This document shows positions 21,906-35,008 of a stretch of DNA of 64,000 bases, piece by piece. Source of the stretch: Buddleja alternifolia. Lineage: Eukaryota > Streptophyta > Magnoliopsida > Lamiales > Scrophulariaceae. Numbering within the stretch: the first letter of the stretch is position 1; each line of letters begins with the position of its first letter. Below the pieces are notes generated by a model that saw only the letters and a list, made by a program, of their open reading frames with translations, had not been told where the DNA came from and made no database searches. Made by a program: the position numbers and the translations under genes. Location of the stretch: the NCBI GenBank assembly GCA_019426215.1, contig CM033403.1, positions 3,797,001 through 3,861,000 of the forward strand. Reading direction: 5' to 3'.

Positions 21906-21922
21906 TTAAGTCCCCCACTTCG
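21906..21922 (-). promoter_or_regulatory. Polypurine tract of Tat gypsy element
   Basis: On minus, CACGAAGTGGGGGACTTAA ends directly at the 3' LTR start TGATATACC, the expected plus-strand priming site. Confidence 0.65.
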
Positions 21923-22238
21923 TGAGTGAAGGGGAAATACCTGAAAGTTCTTGACCCTTGACTGACGAAGTACAGTTTTATGCAATTGTTACCTCCTTCT
22001 GGGCATTTACTCCCTTGCTTTTATTCTTAATTATAAGTCATCCACTGCAATCATTACCTTGCAGCCGTTTCTTCTAATTAACTCTGACATGCCGTTTTCC
22101 CGAGAAACGTGTCTGTGCTGCCACTCCGTCCTTTCGAATTCCAAGAGACGCAATTGGAATTTGGAACATCACGTATTTACACCGTCGGATACAACTTTGA
22201 TTAAACGATCCGGACCGTTGATTTCAATTTACCCCCCC

Positions 22239-22248
22239 TATATATATG
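22239..22248 (+). promoter_or_regulatory. TATA box of the antisense gene
   Basis: CTATATATATGG on plus lies 216 bp upstream of the ATG at 22464, with C/T-rich leader text between and a possible 5'-UTR donor CTAG|GTATAAG near 22395. It is oriented against the retrotransposon. Confidence 0.5.
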
Positions 22249-22463
22249 GAGGACTTACCCTCTCATTTGAATTTTTACTCTTCTTCAGCCTGAGTTGACA
22301 GCAGTAAAACGTCGCATCGCACCTTCCACCTTCCGGAGTCCTTGCTACTCGGAGATCCTCTTCCGTCCAAAATCCGAACTTTTTCAAGCCGCTAGGTATA
22401 AGCTTCATCTCTTTTTCTTTATTAGTCCCATACTTTGCATATATATTTTTTCTTTTATCACTA

Positions 22464-24869
22464 ATGAGTACCTCCGGTGTGGGTGCCTCGCCCCGAGTCT
22501 CCGACGAGGAGAATGAGACCTCCTCGTCTGATCATAGCGAGTCAGATAGTAGTTCTAGTAGTCCCGAGACATCCCCGAACCCGCTGTGAATAACCCACCC
22601 ATAGCCCTTGAGCCCGAGTCCCCTGACGTTCCCCTCCATATTCAAATCTCGAGGGAGACGAGGATGTTAATGCCCAGCTATTTCCTGATATGGATAGGGC
22701 TCAGAGGCAAATTCCTTGGCTAGGTTACTCCTCAATCTTGACCGCATCGAATATTGCGGATATTAGGACTAGATATCACATCCCTCCAGAGTATCGTACA
22801 ATAGTCCCCAACGAGGGCGATAGAATGCATCGTCCACCCCCAGGGTTTCGCACCATACATGTAGCCCATCTTGCATCAGGCCTTAGATTTCCCCTTCATC
22901 CTGCCATAGTAAACATTCTTCTACATCTTCGTTTGAGCCCCACTCAATTACTTCCAAATTCGTATAGGCATATAATTTTCTTTATAGTCGTAATGAGGAT
23001 GTACAGGGTTCATCCGAACATAAAAAACTTCAACGGTTTTCTATCAGTGCATCGAAGCACGCAATCCAAGGACGAAGGCTTTTTCTTGCTCGCACCCCAG
23101 AGTCATTGTCGTTTACAATCTCGAACTCAATCTTCATTGGAGATTGAAAGAAAAAGTTTTTCTTCAACGCTCTACCCTTAAACGAACATTGGAATGTACC
23201 TCGTCCATGGGGTATGGACCTCGTTGAGTTGAGCAACGTGGGTCGACCCACTATACCTCGACGAACATTGAAACGCATTCTCAAACGGTTGTTCAATCCC
23301 GAGGTCGTGATGAGTGAATCAGTGCTTGTCACATGTGGGCTAAGTAGCGCCAACGTGCCTCCCGTCGAAAATCTGGGTAACTTTTAGACCCGTGTTCTAT
23401 CCATTACAACGCCTCGTAACATATTCGATGTATTGCATCTCTAACACTTACTTTATCCTCCGCAGCAATGGAAGAAAGATAGGCTCGTTGGATAAGAGGG
23501 CCGTTCTTGCGGTTGAGGCGGCTCAACGGGCAGCAGCAGCAACAGGTCGAGGTACTGGCCGGGGTCGTGGCCGTGAACGAACGCAGGGGCAACCCGCCCT
23601 GAGGATCGGTGAGCCTCAGGCCAGGGATCCACTCGTGCACAGCCATCACGCACGACTCCAAACGCCCCTCGTCCTCCTTGAAGCAGCAGCACTGCAAATG
23701 ACCCTGAGACCGAGGAGGGTACTCTCGTCCGTCGGCGCCGCCCCGAGGCAATCGGGGAGCTAGCGGGCGCTCCATATGGTTGCCCTGAAAAACGACCTCA
23801 CCGGGAGGCAACGGCTCAATCCGCTCCCGGCGAAACCGCAATTACAGCCCCTCCGTCTAGCACGCCAGACGAGCCTTGTGCTCGCGATTTTGAACTGCTT
23901 AATGAGGCCGAGTCATTACTTCTTAATGACTACCTCGAATGCGAGGTGACTGAACGTGCGCCTCCTCGTCCGGATCAACAGCCCCTCATCCAAGATTGGC
24001 ACATCTACCCGGATAGCAGCATAATCAAGGATCGCAGTGGCAATACTGCAATCGAGGTATACCAACGCACTCTGCTGCCCAAGGATAAGGCTCTGATCCT
24101 CGACCAGCCTCATCCCATTGTCGAGAAGCAAGCAGCTCAGTATCTCGAAAAGGTATACTAGTTTCGTCTTAGTATCTGTCCATTCTAAGCCCTATCCTCT
24201 TCTATAACCTCGTTTGATCTTTTATCGTTTCAGACGAAGCTCTTGATACATCAGCTGTCCCTTACTAACTCGAGCTTCAAGGAAATCTTGAGGAGAAAAG
24301 AACAGGAGCTCACAGATTATAAGGGACTAGTCCAAGCCGAGTTGCTTACTGCCCAAGAGGATAAGGAAAAAGCCTCTTCTCTACAAGTAAGCTCGACTGG
24401 GAACTTAATATGTTATTTTCATTGCATTTGGTATAAGATGAATCTTATTCTCATCACTCGCAGACGGAGCTCGATATGCTTTGCCGGTCCTACGATGCGA
24501 CAAGTCAAAATGGCTGATCAGGACGCCAATGTTGTGCTTCGTACCGATGTGCTGCAAGGGGTACCGAAGTAAAACGACGCCAATTTGCCTTGGGCAAAAC
24601 CGCCGGTCTTAGGGAATTCCAAATCCTCCTCCTTCCCCGCCCTTGACGATGCCGCTTGGGCGGAACCGACATGCCGCTCAAAGTGGTCGACGACGTTTGC
24701 TCAAACTTGAACCATACAACGGCTTCTAAAGGCTCTCGATTATTTGAAGGAGACGGGAGATTTCCCCCCCACTTTCCAGGAGGAAGAGTTCGCCAACTCT
24801 TTTGAAGCTCCCCTTAAGCGATTCGACAGCCCCCCACAAGGTGTTCTTAACGTATTGTCGACGCCTTAG
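22464..24869 (+). pseudogene. Antisense multi-exon gene inside Tat element (PF04195-like)
   Basis: Plus-strand coding, opposite to gag-pol. The first exon starts at ATG 22464 with an acidic Ser-rich stretch (SDEENETSSSDHSESDSSSS), breaks at a TGA near 22587, and resumes at 22690 with SNIADIRTRYHIPPEYR, PPPGFRTI, SGLRFPLHPAIVNILLHL and LSPTQLLPNSYRHI. This is the pattern of the plant 'putative gypsy type transposon' domain (Pfam PF04195). Coding continues with frameshifts to 23387. Later exons have good splice sites: acceptor CCGCAG|CAATGG at 23467, donor AAAAG|GTATAC at 24152, exon 24234-24386 (TTTCAG to CAA|GTAAGC; Glu/Lys-rich, coiled-coil-like) and acceptor CGCAG at 24464. The last recognisable stop is near 24869. 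Tat-lineage elements such as Grande and Retand are known to carry extra antisense ORFs; their role is unknown. Decayed here. Confidence 0.65.
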
Positions 24870-25334
24870 TTATGGGTTGATCCAGGTCGAGCGAAATTAG
24901 AGGCAACCCGCCACTTCGGGGTGACGAGCAGGGAGAGGGTCGGCACAGTGGTGGCAAATAATCGAGGACTAATAATTGTAACCCCGTATTTATAACATTG
25001 GTATAGTGTATTTCGAGAACTTTTGCTTTCTTTGTGACCCATTTTAATTTGACCCGATCGTTGTCCCGCATCGTTTATGTTTATTGTATATGTCAATGTC
25101 TAACTGGGTGTCACCCCCTTTTGATTATACGATATATATATTAGATATATATATATATACGCTTATCCAATAGTTAACCGAGCAAATTAATCCTAAACTC
25201 TTAAATTGCACTACACCATATATGAATTTTCTCAGTTATATCAAGGACGTCGTATCTTTACCCAAACTTGTAATCGATAGGTATTGCCTTCGTGATTTTA
25301 AGATTACGGGCCTTCCCAGTTTGCTTCCAACTTT
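24870..25334. other. Non-coding spacer between antisense gene and integrase
   Basis: Contains a short (TA)n at 25127-25160 and otherwise unique AT-rich text. The two genes converge here, so it may hold both 3' ends. No terminator motif is recognisable. Confidence 0.4.
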
Positions 25335-28300
25335 TCACATTCGACATACCCTTTTTAGAACGATCCCCGACTTGAAAATCGAGCCTTCACTCTTCTGTTG
25401 TACTTTGCCATTTTTAATTGAGTGACATCCAACAACTCCCTTGCGAACATTCTCTTCGGGGTTAGGCGTCACTCGATGAGTTATTCCATTTCCGCTGATG
25501 ACCGCTTCGGAGCCATAAACTAAGAAAATGTAGAGTTTCGCCTGTTGTATAGGTGTTTTGATGCCCATAAACTTAGCTCTTCTACCTACCCTTTCGCTCT
25601 CCATCGAGTCTGGTTTAATTTGACAAAAGTATTCGTTAGCCACTTCTGTCAGTCCGTTAGCTTGGGGATGACCGACCGATGTGAAGTTTTGCTGTATCTT
25701 CAACTCGGAGCACCAATCAATGATAGCTTTACCATTGAATTGCGTCCCATTTTCAGATATCAGTATTCGAGGTATACCAAAACCTGCATATTATATTCTT
25801 CCAAATGAGAATTACATTGTCATTCGGATTGATTCGATTGTATTTAGGTTAATTAACCTGCATATTATATTCTTCCAGATGAAGTCAATGACGACTTTCT
25901 CTGTGATGCGAGCCACAGGTTCTGCTTCTATCCACTTCGTGAAATGCTCAATTGCCACTATAACAAATTTCTTTTGATTTTGAGCGGGAGGGAAAGGTCC
26001 TGCATACAATTTAATTAGTTAATCATACACTTTGTCATTTTATAACACGTGTGTCGATGAGGTGTTACCAACCTAGGATGTCAATGCCCCATTGGTCGAA
26101 TGGATATGCAATTTTTATTGCTTCCATAGGGGTCCCTGGTTGATGTATCTCATTAGAATGCAGTTGACACTGCCGGCATTTTTTGGCAAATCCATATGCA
26201 TCTTTTACCAAGGTGGGCCAAAAATAACCTTGCCTAGTTATTTTTTGAGCTAATGATCTACCTGCAGAATGATTTCCACAACTCCCCTCGTGTATTTCTC
26301 GTAGAACATATTCCGACTCTGATGGCGTTACACATCGAAGCAGCGGCCCCCCCACCGACCTTTTGTAAAGCTCTCCATCCATCATTACAAACCGAGTTGC
26401 TCTTTGAATGACCTTCCTCGCCTCAATCTTATCACGAGGCAGCTCATCATTGACTAGATAATCGGTAATCGCATCCTTCCTGGATCTCTCAATCGAAACT
26501 GGCAAGACCGATGCTAACGAGTCTAATTTCGAGTGCTCAGCCACCAGCAGAGTGACTTTCCTGCTTTTCAACCCTACAATTTGATTTGCAAATTTTGACA
26601 AAGCATCTGCTCTTTCATTTTCATCTCTAGGGATCTGATGCAACTCAACTTTTTCAAACTAAGAAAGACCACTAGCATCAATTCCCTCACCTTCTTCAAA
26701 TATCGTACCATTGTTCATTCCCTGGCTTCGTACGTGCCGGCGACTTGCCTAGCCACTAATTGCGAATCTGTGTAGACCATTAGCGTCTTTACCTCTAAGC
26801 TTTTTGCCATCCTCAAACCTGCAATAAGGGCCTCGTACTCTGCTTCATTATTTGTTACATCGAAATTTAACTTAATAGCGAATTCCATATCCAACCTATC
26901 TGGGGTTTGTAACCAAACTCCAATTCCTCCCCTCTTCGTCATTGACGAGCCATCCACATGTAAAAGTCATGGCTTTACTGACTCCACTGCAACCACTCCA
27001 AGGACTGATTCCGTAGTCATCTCAACAACAAAATCGGCCATGACCTGTGCTTTCACTACTGTACGGCTTCTATATTCAATGTTGAATTCTCCCAATTCAA
27101 TGGCCCACTTAACAAGTCTGCCCGAAACATCAGGTTTTGCCAACACTTGCTTAGGGGCTTGTTCGTCAAGACAACAATTTGATGGGACTGAAAATAGGGT
27201 CGCAATTTACGAGCGGAAGTCACTAGAGCGAGTGCCCATTTTTCAATCTCCAAATAATTTAACTCAGCCCCTTGGATTAATTTACTAACGTAATATACCG
27301 GTTTGTGTTCGTTTTCGACCTCTCGGACCAATACCGTACTGATGGCTGCCAAGGAAACAGCCAAGTATAAGAACAAGGGTTCCCCCAAAAACTGGTTTTG
27401 TCAGTAATGGGGGTGATACTAAGTATTCTTTAAGCTCCTGGAAGGCTTTTTCACATTCTTCGGACCACGTGAAATTTTTTACCTTTCGTAAGATTTTGAA
27501 AAATTGTAGTCCTTTGTCAGCCGATCGAGATATAAATCTGTTTAGGCTTGCCATTCTTCCTGTCAGTTTTTGTACATCCTTTACACTTGAGGGGGATTTC
27601 ATAGTTAAGATGGCCTCGATTTTTTCAGGGTTGGCCTCGATACCCCGTTCAGTTACCATATAGCCCAAGAATTTTCCCCCTCGAACTCCAAATGTACATT
27701 TATTAGGGTTTAGTTTCATCCCGTATCGTTTCATTATTTCAAAAGAATTCATCAGGTGATTTAAGTGGTCCGACTCGTCCACAGATTTGACGAGCATATC
27801 ATCAATGTACACCTCCATGGTCTTCCCTATCTCATTCTCAAACATCGTATTGACTAATCGTTGATACGTGGCTCCTGAGTTACGAAGGCCAAAAGGCATT
27901 ATATTGTAACAATATACACCTCTGGCCGTGACGAAGGAAGTCTTCTCCCTATCTTCCTCCGCCATCATTATTTGATTGAAACCCTGATAGGCATCCATCA
28001 TGCTCAACAAAGCACAACATGCAGTAGAATCTACTAATAAATCAATACGAGGCAAGGGATAAGGGTCCCGAGGGCAAACTTTGTTTAGATCAGTGAAATC
28101 GGTACACATGCGCCATTTGTTTTCGGCTTTAGGTACAAGGACTACATTTGCTAGCCATTCAGTAAATTGAATTTCATTTACATATCCTACTTCAAGCAGC
28201 TTCTTCACCTCTTCTTCAATGATGGCATCTCTATCAGGCCCGAAATTTCTTCGTTTCTGACGAACCGGTCTTGCCTCAGGGTCAACATTCAAACGATGCA

Positions 28301-29135
28301 CTATCACCTCCGGGTCAATGCCTTGAAAATCCGCAGCCTTCCAAGCAAAAATATCTGTGTTTGCCTTGAGAAATTTTATCAATTTCGACTCCATTGTGGG
28401 ACTCAGTTGCCCCCCAATTTTGGTAGTTTTCTCTGCGTCGTTTTCAAAAAGTTGAATAGTTTTGTGCTCCACAGGCTGCACCCTCGTATCGACTTTCCTT
28501 TGCCTCTTATCCAACTGCTCCATCAGCATGGCTGCCTCCTCATCCACGACATTTACCCTCGTCACTTCCTTTTTCCTTTTCTTGCTCGAATTAGGCACTA
28601 ACGAGGTAGTGTAACAGTCTCGGGCTTCCAGCTGATTGCCCCTTACTTCGCCTATCCCATCTCTGGTTTTGAACTTCAATTTCAAATGAGGAGTCGAAAC
28701 AATGACTCCAAACATATTTAGCATCGGCCTCCCCACAATCATATTGTAAGCAAAGGGGGTATCCACAACCAAAAAGGTCACACGCAATGTCTTTCTCTTC
28801 GTAGCCGATCCCAGCGAAACGTCGAGCTCTATCGAACCTTTCGGCATGATTTGTGACCCAGTGAATCCCATTAAGGGAGTACTCACCGCTCGTAAGTTCA
28901 CCCTCCCCAAGTCCATCTTTTGTAAAACATCCCAAAAGATTATATCTTCTGAACTGCCAGTATTGACCAACACCTTATGTACAGCAAAATTTGCGACATC
29001 CATTGTTATCACCATTGGATCATTATGGGGAACAATCATGCCCTCGTAATCCCTATCGTCAAAAGCTATTGGCTGGTCATGATTATGTACAGAAAAGACC
29101 TTCGTAGGCTCCTGACGATAGTGATTGCCACGCAT
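25335..29135 (-). pseudogene. Tat gypsy pol: protease, RT, two RNase H, integrase
   Basis: The main open frame is 27285-29135. Protease motif is VNTGSS with Asn where the catalytic Asp of (V/I)DTGSS is usual. RT motifs are WRMCTDFTDLNKVCPRDPYP, MPFGLRNSGATYQRLVN and YIDDMLVKS, so the catalytic YIDD is kept. A first RNase H continues at 27056-27388 (KPVYYVSKLI, LNYLEIEKWALAL). A second, archaeal-type RNase H lies at 26715-26957 (DGSSMTKRGGIG, NNEAEYEAL, YTDSQLVARQ). Integrase zinc finger and core are at 26065-26643 (HEGSCGNHSAGR, CRQCQ, QWGIDILGW), 25812-26009 (HFTKWIEAEPV) and 25335-25703 (GHPQANGLTEVANEYF, VYGSEAVI). At least four stops or frame changes separate these blocks. A 28-bp phrase (aacctgcatattatattctt...) is duplicated at 25782 and 25854 inside the integrase. 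Confidence 0.85.
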
Positions 29136-29237
29136 CTCCCTCTTATGTCTTTTTCTCGCACTGGACGAATCACCTCCAGCCGGTCCTCCCGCTATAGTGT
29201 GGATCTCCGCCCTGACTACATTAGTATGTTCTTTATG

Positions 29238-30800
29238 TCAATCACCCTGACGACTGTTGTCATTGTCCCTCTTTTCATCATTGCGTCGATAGTTGTCACT
29301 TCGACGATGGTCATCAGTCCGGGGACGGTCATATGGGCAACTGTCCCGGACCTGATGTTCATACCGGTCTCCATCCCTTTTATAACGGAAACGATCGGGC
29401 GATTGACTACGCGATCGTTGCATCTCTTTTGTGCGATTGGCTTCTGGAGCTCTTACTTCCGCAAGAGTACGATCAATAAAGTCGTTAAGAACACCATCTT
29501 TAATCAAACGTTCAAGTTCATCTTTCAATTGATAACATTCTTCAGTATCGTGGCCATTGTCTTTGTGAAACTGACAATACTTATCTGAATTTGCTCTGGA
29601 TTTCGATTTCATTGGCTTAGGCCATCGAATTGCATTCATATGCTGCACCGCCAGTAGCACTCTGCCTCTTGATGCTTTCAAGGGGGTGTACTGCTCATAT
29701 TTTGAGTATCGAGGGGGTCGTTCGTGGTTCTTTTCAGACCTCGACCCTTCCTGCCGATAGCTATTGTCTTTTCGATCTCGTCGATCGTCTACGGGCTTGC
29801 AAGCCTCGGAATCTTTTGACAGGTTCATTTCCTCCTCGTTGATACACTGCTCTTCCAGCTGCATCAGCTCTTCTTGATCTTTAGGTGCACTACGAGCAAG
29901 GGCAGAGGCCAAAGTACCTTTTTTCAAAGCCAACAAAAGAAATGTTACCACAAGATCATGAGTTAATTCAGGTATTTCTAAAACTTCCTCATTAAACCTA
30001 TGAACAAAATCCCTCAGACTCTCTCCCAGACCCTGCTTGAACCCCATCATGGACGACACCGACTTCCTGGCCTTCTTGTTGGCGGCAAAATGATTTTCAA
30101 ACCTCTTAATGAGCTGTTCGTAGGACACTATCGAACCGGGCTGCTGACTAGTGAACCAGTCTTGAGCCCGTCCGACCAAAGTCGTCACAAAAACCCGTGC
30201 ATTTATGGCATTCGATTGATGATACAACGACATCAGCAGTTCAAAGGTAGTTAAATGTGGCCCCGGAGCACCTGTCCCATCATATGTCGGCAAAAGAGGA
30301 GCTTTGAATGAACTCGGGGGTTCTTCAAACATTATACTTTCACAAAACGGCGAGTTTCTAGCCATCAGTGCAGACATCGGTCTATTTTTTGAACGAGGCG
30401 CCTCCGGTCTACGACTCGCCCTACCAAGTTTTTCATAAATATCATCAATTTCTGCCCTTGACAAAGCTGGCTGCTCCCTCTCCTCCTGCAAGGGCTGCTT
30501 TCCCCGTCGAACCTCCCCGCGCGCACTAGCCCCACTGTTGACCTCCTCATCGGACTATGCTCCTCGCTCGACCCTCTTCCTACGCTTTGGATTCAAACCT
30601 TCATCTTCAGGGAACAGCTTCCTAGGCGCCAGGGGAGCCCCCGGAGTCTTAGGTACGCTGGGAGTTACCGGCCCCGACGCCATCAAACGACTCAGAACTT
30701 CGTCCACCTTCTGCTGAACCATCTTCTCCAACTCTCCTTTTGTTACTAATATCTTCTCATCACCTCTGTCACCACTGCTTCTGCCAGGAGCAGAAGACAC
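29238..30800 (-). pseudogene. Tat gypsy gag
   Basis: The N-terminal part is 30555-30800 (KGELEKMVQQKVDEVLSRL), then an in-frame TAG near 30552, then a 417-residue frame to 29238. The retrotransposon gag domain shows LTTFELLMSLYHQSN, VGRAQDWFTSQQPGSI, RFENHFAANKKARKS and FVHRFNEEVLEIPEL. A CCHC-type motif typical of Tat/Athila Gag follows (CQFHKDNGHDTEECYQLKDE). The C-terminal region is a basic Arg/Asp tract (DRPRTDDHRRSDNYRR) ending at TGA, about 100 bases before the protease frame. Gag forms the particle and binds element RNA. Two stops and no single initiation-to-pol frame make it non-functional as written. Confidence 0.85.
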
Positions 30801-30881
30801 AGAATCCTCAATGCGAACTCACTTATCCTTCTGACCATCTCCTTCCATCCTAACGCCAAATTCAGCGACTCTCGAGTAGTT

Positions 30882-30901
30882 TCCCACAGACGGCGCCAAA
30901 C
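30882..30901 (-). promoter_or_regulatory. Primer-binding site block of Tat gypsy element
   Basis: On minus, GTTTGGCGCCGTCTGTGGGA directly follows the 5' LTR terminus CTAGATCA. This block is common downstream of 5' LTRs in plant Ty3/gypsy elements. I did not assign the tRNA with certainty. Confidence 0.6.
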
Positions 30902-31524
30902 TGATCTAGCACGGATTTTCCCCCTACTATCCCAGTCAAGAGGATCAACAATACGCAGAAACAACACGCTATCAATATTATAGACTGCACTCATACGATG
31001 TTGAGTTGCCTACGTACCCGTTCAGGATCAAGTCTAAACGTAGTTCGAATAAGGTGGTTAGAATTGATATGATTCGTAGTATTATGATCACTCGTATTTG
31101 TATAAGAGGTTCGTACTCTCGAGTCTCCGATTATCTAAGCTCCACGAGTAGTAATTCGTAGTATTTATGGCTCAGATTCTCGGTCCCCACTTCTTCATAA
31201 ATGACTGTATTTATAGAGTTTTCATTCGATATTGTAGGGCGAATGATTGACAAGACGTCTTGCCTACGGATTCCCTACACGTACTTGTATCACATGGGTG
31301 GCACAAATTCGACGCCCATCGGGTCGGGCCATGAACCGACCCTACCCGAATTTCAAAAACACGCGGATCTTGGAGTGTAATGCAAATACCAAGGTTATAG
31401 GGGCCGGGTGTGAAACCTGTGTCGTTTCCTCGTATTCGAGATAGTATTTCACATATACGATCTCATATATTCCAAAAAATACGAGCTGACGACTATTAAA
31501 TCTAATAATATTTTAGGTATATCA
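30902..31524 (-). repeat. 5' LTR of Tat gypsy element
   Basis: 623 bp, with a TATA box at about 31208-31217 (CTCTATAAATACAG on minus). The downstream flank TTAC matches the left flank. Confidence 0.88.
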
Positions 31525-31599
31525 TTACCCTTACTCCAAAGTTAAAAATCCCATACCAATACTTCCCCGTCGCCTGCTTGAGTAAAATTATTACTACTA

Positions 31600-34500
31600 C
31601 TATACATAAGAGCCGAGGTAGGCATGTCTCGGCCAGCCGGTTGCACGGTGCCCTTTCGCTTCGGATCACACTGGATCCCGCCCCTTTCTTGTGTTTTTTT
31701 TTTTAAATTCTACCTCCATCAAAACGACGTCGTGCCTTTCTCGTTCAACCGAACCCTATGCTTTGTCTCTGAAAATGCAAGATTCTGCAGTCAACTGTCA
31801 AATTACGTAAATTCAATTTTACCCTTCTCTGCCAGCAGCACCGCCGCTACAACCACTTCAAACCGCGGAGCATCAAACTCTATGTATTGCAAGAAAATTC
31901 TGATTCGTGGGGTTTATCTTCGGCTCCGTGCCAATAAATTATTGTTACCCTACCACTACTAGGTGTTCTCGGTGCAAAGCTGTCGGACTCTGCTACACTG
32001 GTGAATATTTGCATGTCCGTGTGATTTAGGATTTGGATTTCTTTGGAGTTTGAAATTTTTGAATCTATTGCTTAAAGTTCCAATTTTTTTTAATGATTTT
32101 TTTTTTAGTATCATTTTCTTTTTAGTAGTGATTATTTAAAATTTTGTGCTATGTATTAATATATGATTTGATTTAATTTTGCTTGAGTCGGAATGTTGAA
32201 TTAAAAAGACGGCATTCTCGTTCTCTCTCAACAGCCCTCGATCGTGACTCGTCAAATTACGTGGTGATAATCCCGGCAAGCACGAGGTATAATCGACCTC
32301 TAAGCACGAGGAGAAATCAGTTTAAGTTTATATGAAATACTCTGGCCTCAATTTTCTTGTAAACTACTCGGGTTGTTCGTGCAACAAACAGGTATATGCC
32401 CCTTAATTTGCTTAGTTTTTTGCCGAGAACTTCAGCAAACATTCTAGACTAATTTTCTAATATTTTAGTTTGCGTGGGTTATCTGATTTCATTATATTCA
32501 TTTCTTCATTTTTGTTGTAAGGTTGTTGGCTGCTGAAACATCGCTGAAACTTCAGATTATATTTTCTTATAGAGGTATTGAATTCGCTTTCACATGTATG
32601 TGTAATTGTATATCGTTTGGAACTGTTTTAACACTAATTGGATAACGTATGGAATTTTTATTTCTTTTATTTTTTGTAATTTCCATATGAATTATTTTCG
32701 GTATGTTTTTTTGAGCCAGTATTTGAGCTTCGGTTTTATGGTTGGCACTTTTTTGTAAATTGAATATGCTGCCATGAACTGAATTTTTGGTATGAAAAAA
32801 TAGTTTCGATTTTGGTGTATGGTTTGGAAGTAGTTAGGATTCGTTTCAGAAAAGTTGGATATCTTAGCTGATTGAGACTTTGGTTTTCAGTTTGTGAATT
32901 TATTTTATCATAAAACCTCAAACAGAGGGGTATCAGTAATTGAAAGTGGCAAACAAGAGCAAATGTATACATAATGCATGGATAACTTATTTCTGGAAAT
33001 GAGAAATTGGAGAAGATAATAACAGTGGACAGTTTCATTAGGTCACACACTTCCACTATGAATGCATTGAACGAGTAGCCTAACTTCACTCTTGATGTTG
33101 AGATCAAGCTTCAAAGTCTTCTTCAAACTCGAATTGGTCTAGACTTCATTGCTAGAGTCGTTTCATCATGAGAAGAGACATATCCACGGAGCACAATTCG
33201 TGGGATAATTAGTTTCGCTTGAACTGAACTTCCTTCCAGGAGTACCCGTGATGCATTTGTCCCAGCACATGGTTGTAAGCTTTCCTATCATTTCGTGAAC
33301 CATAGCCTTTTGTTTTTCTTGATTGAGTTAAAATATTAGTTATATTCTTTTAGTAATTGCGCACATGCATTGAGTGTTTCCAGTATCCACGCAATTAGTT
33401 TTAATAATTGCATATACGACTTGACCTGTGGATGAATATTTACGTAACATTTAGTGCTTGTTTGAATAAGAATAGCTAGGATTTTTCATGATTTGATGAG
33501 AAATATGTGAAGCTATAATGCTCACAGACGCGTCTGAAATGTTCTTGTGCTGTGTCGACATATGTTGTTTACAAATCCGAAGGAGTGCCACATGAAGCTT
33601 CTACTTTTGCTCTTAGCTATCTTGGTGTGAAGGACCTTTTGTCATTAGAAAGCGTTTGCAGGTCCTTATGTTCGACAGTTCGAGATGATCCATTGCTGTG
33701 GATGAGTATCCTCATTGATCAGCCTTTTAATGAAAGGATCACAGATGATGTTCTTGTGCAATTGGCTTGCAGTGCTCAAGGTAACCTCCAATGCTTGAGC
33801 TCAGTGGAATGCCCCAAAATCACTGATGATGGTATCAGGCACATACTTGAAACTAATCCACGATTAACTAAGGTTAGTGGCTCAATTTGGTCTACTTATA
33901 TTGTTCTTAATGGTTTTCTAGCCTTTCTGTTTTCATTTTTGGTGCAATGAGCTCTTTCACTTTCTACAATGTTGATATATTGGTGGGGTTGGGGTGATAA
34001 GTATGAATCTTACCGAAAATCAGTTTGATCATTATTTCAATTAAAAATTACCCTAATCCACCCCCCAAACTAAAGTCAATATAAAGAAGCACCAAATCCT
34101 ATCAGAATCAACAAAGAGCCCTCTGTATTCTTTCAACATAAACCCAAGAGCTCAAACGCAAAACGCACCAACACGAAACGAACAAGAGGTCAAATCGGAG
34201 TTGACCCTTCAAACCATTAAGCAATCCTGCAATTTTCTTAAATCGTTTTTGAAAAAAGGGGCAAAAATACTCCTCTTTCAACAAGAAAATAACATCAATA
34301 GGTTATTGATTTGAGGCTTGATTTCTTAATCTTACTGATTTGGTTTTTTTAATTTCAATAACTAATGCGGTTAGCCTCTTTATATGGATATTGTGGAAAG
34401 GTTATTTAGGAAATAATTGTACGTTTGATTGCAGGCCTGCCTGTGTATTTAGGGGATATGAAGAACAATTTACTCAAGGAATCATAGATAAGCAAAGGTG

Positions 34501-35008
34501 AAACTTTTTGGCTGGTGTTTTAAGAAAGAAATGAAAGAAAGATTGCTTCATTTCACTAGAGGAAGTTGCTTGAATCTAAAATTGCTCGTTAGGCTACATG
34601 TTAGTTAGTGTTTTTATAAATTAGATATACTATCGTAGGCTGGACTTTTGGTATGAAAATATGTACGCCTTTGTTGATGTATAATTGAAGATAATGAATG
34701 TACTTTCATCGTGATCAGTTTCAATTTTGGTGTATGATTTTAAATACATATGCATGAGCTAAATTCATCCTTTACGATCCACTGTTCTTTCGGTTTGAGA
34801 AAGATTACGGGTCGTTGATAATGTCATTATGAAGTGTTTGTTATTTTTGAAATTTAAACTATTTCTCAAATCTCTATATTCTTGAGTGGGTCCGAGTTCA
34901 TTTAATTTATATACAAAAGTAATATTTAATCACTCAAAATTACATCACATGTATAAAATGATTTGTACCGGGCACCGCCACCGCACATTGCGCGGTGCCC
35001 ATTAACTA

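Larger units (their letters stand above)
21308..31524 (-). mobile_element. Ty3/gypsy LTR retrotransposon, Tat lineage
   Basis: A 10.2-kb element on the minus strand. The LTRs are 30902-31524 (5') and 21308-21905 (3'), both bounded by TGATCTAG...TATATCA on plus. TTAC flanks both outer ends (21304-21307 and 31525-31528). The PBS block TTTGGCGCCGTCTGTGGGAA (minus) adjoins the 5' LTR, and a polypurine tract AAGTGGGGGACTTAA adjoins the 3' LTR. Gag, protease, RT, a first RNase H, a second archaeal-type RNase H and integrase follow in the gypsy order. The second RNase H is the mark of the Tat lineage (Tat, Retand, Ogre, Grande). About 3.4 kb between integrase and 3' LTR carries a gene on the opposite strand, also a known feature of Tat elements. 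All coding parts are interrupted. Confidence 0.88.
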
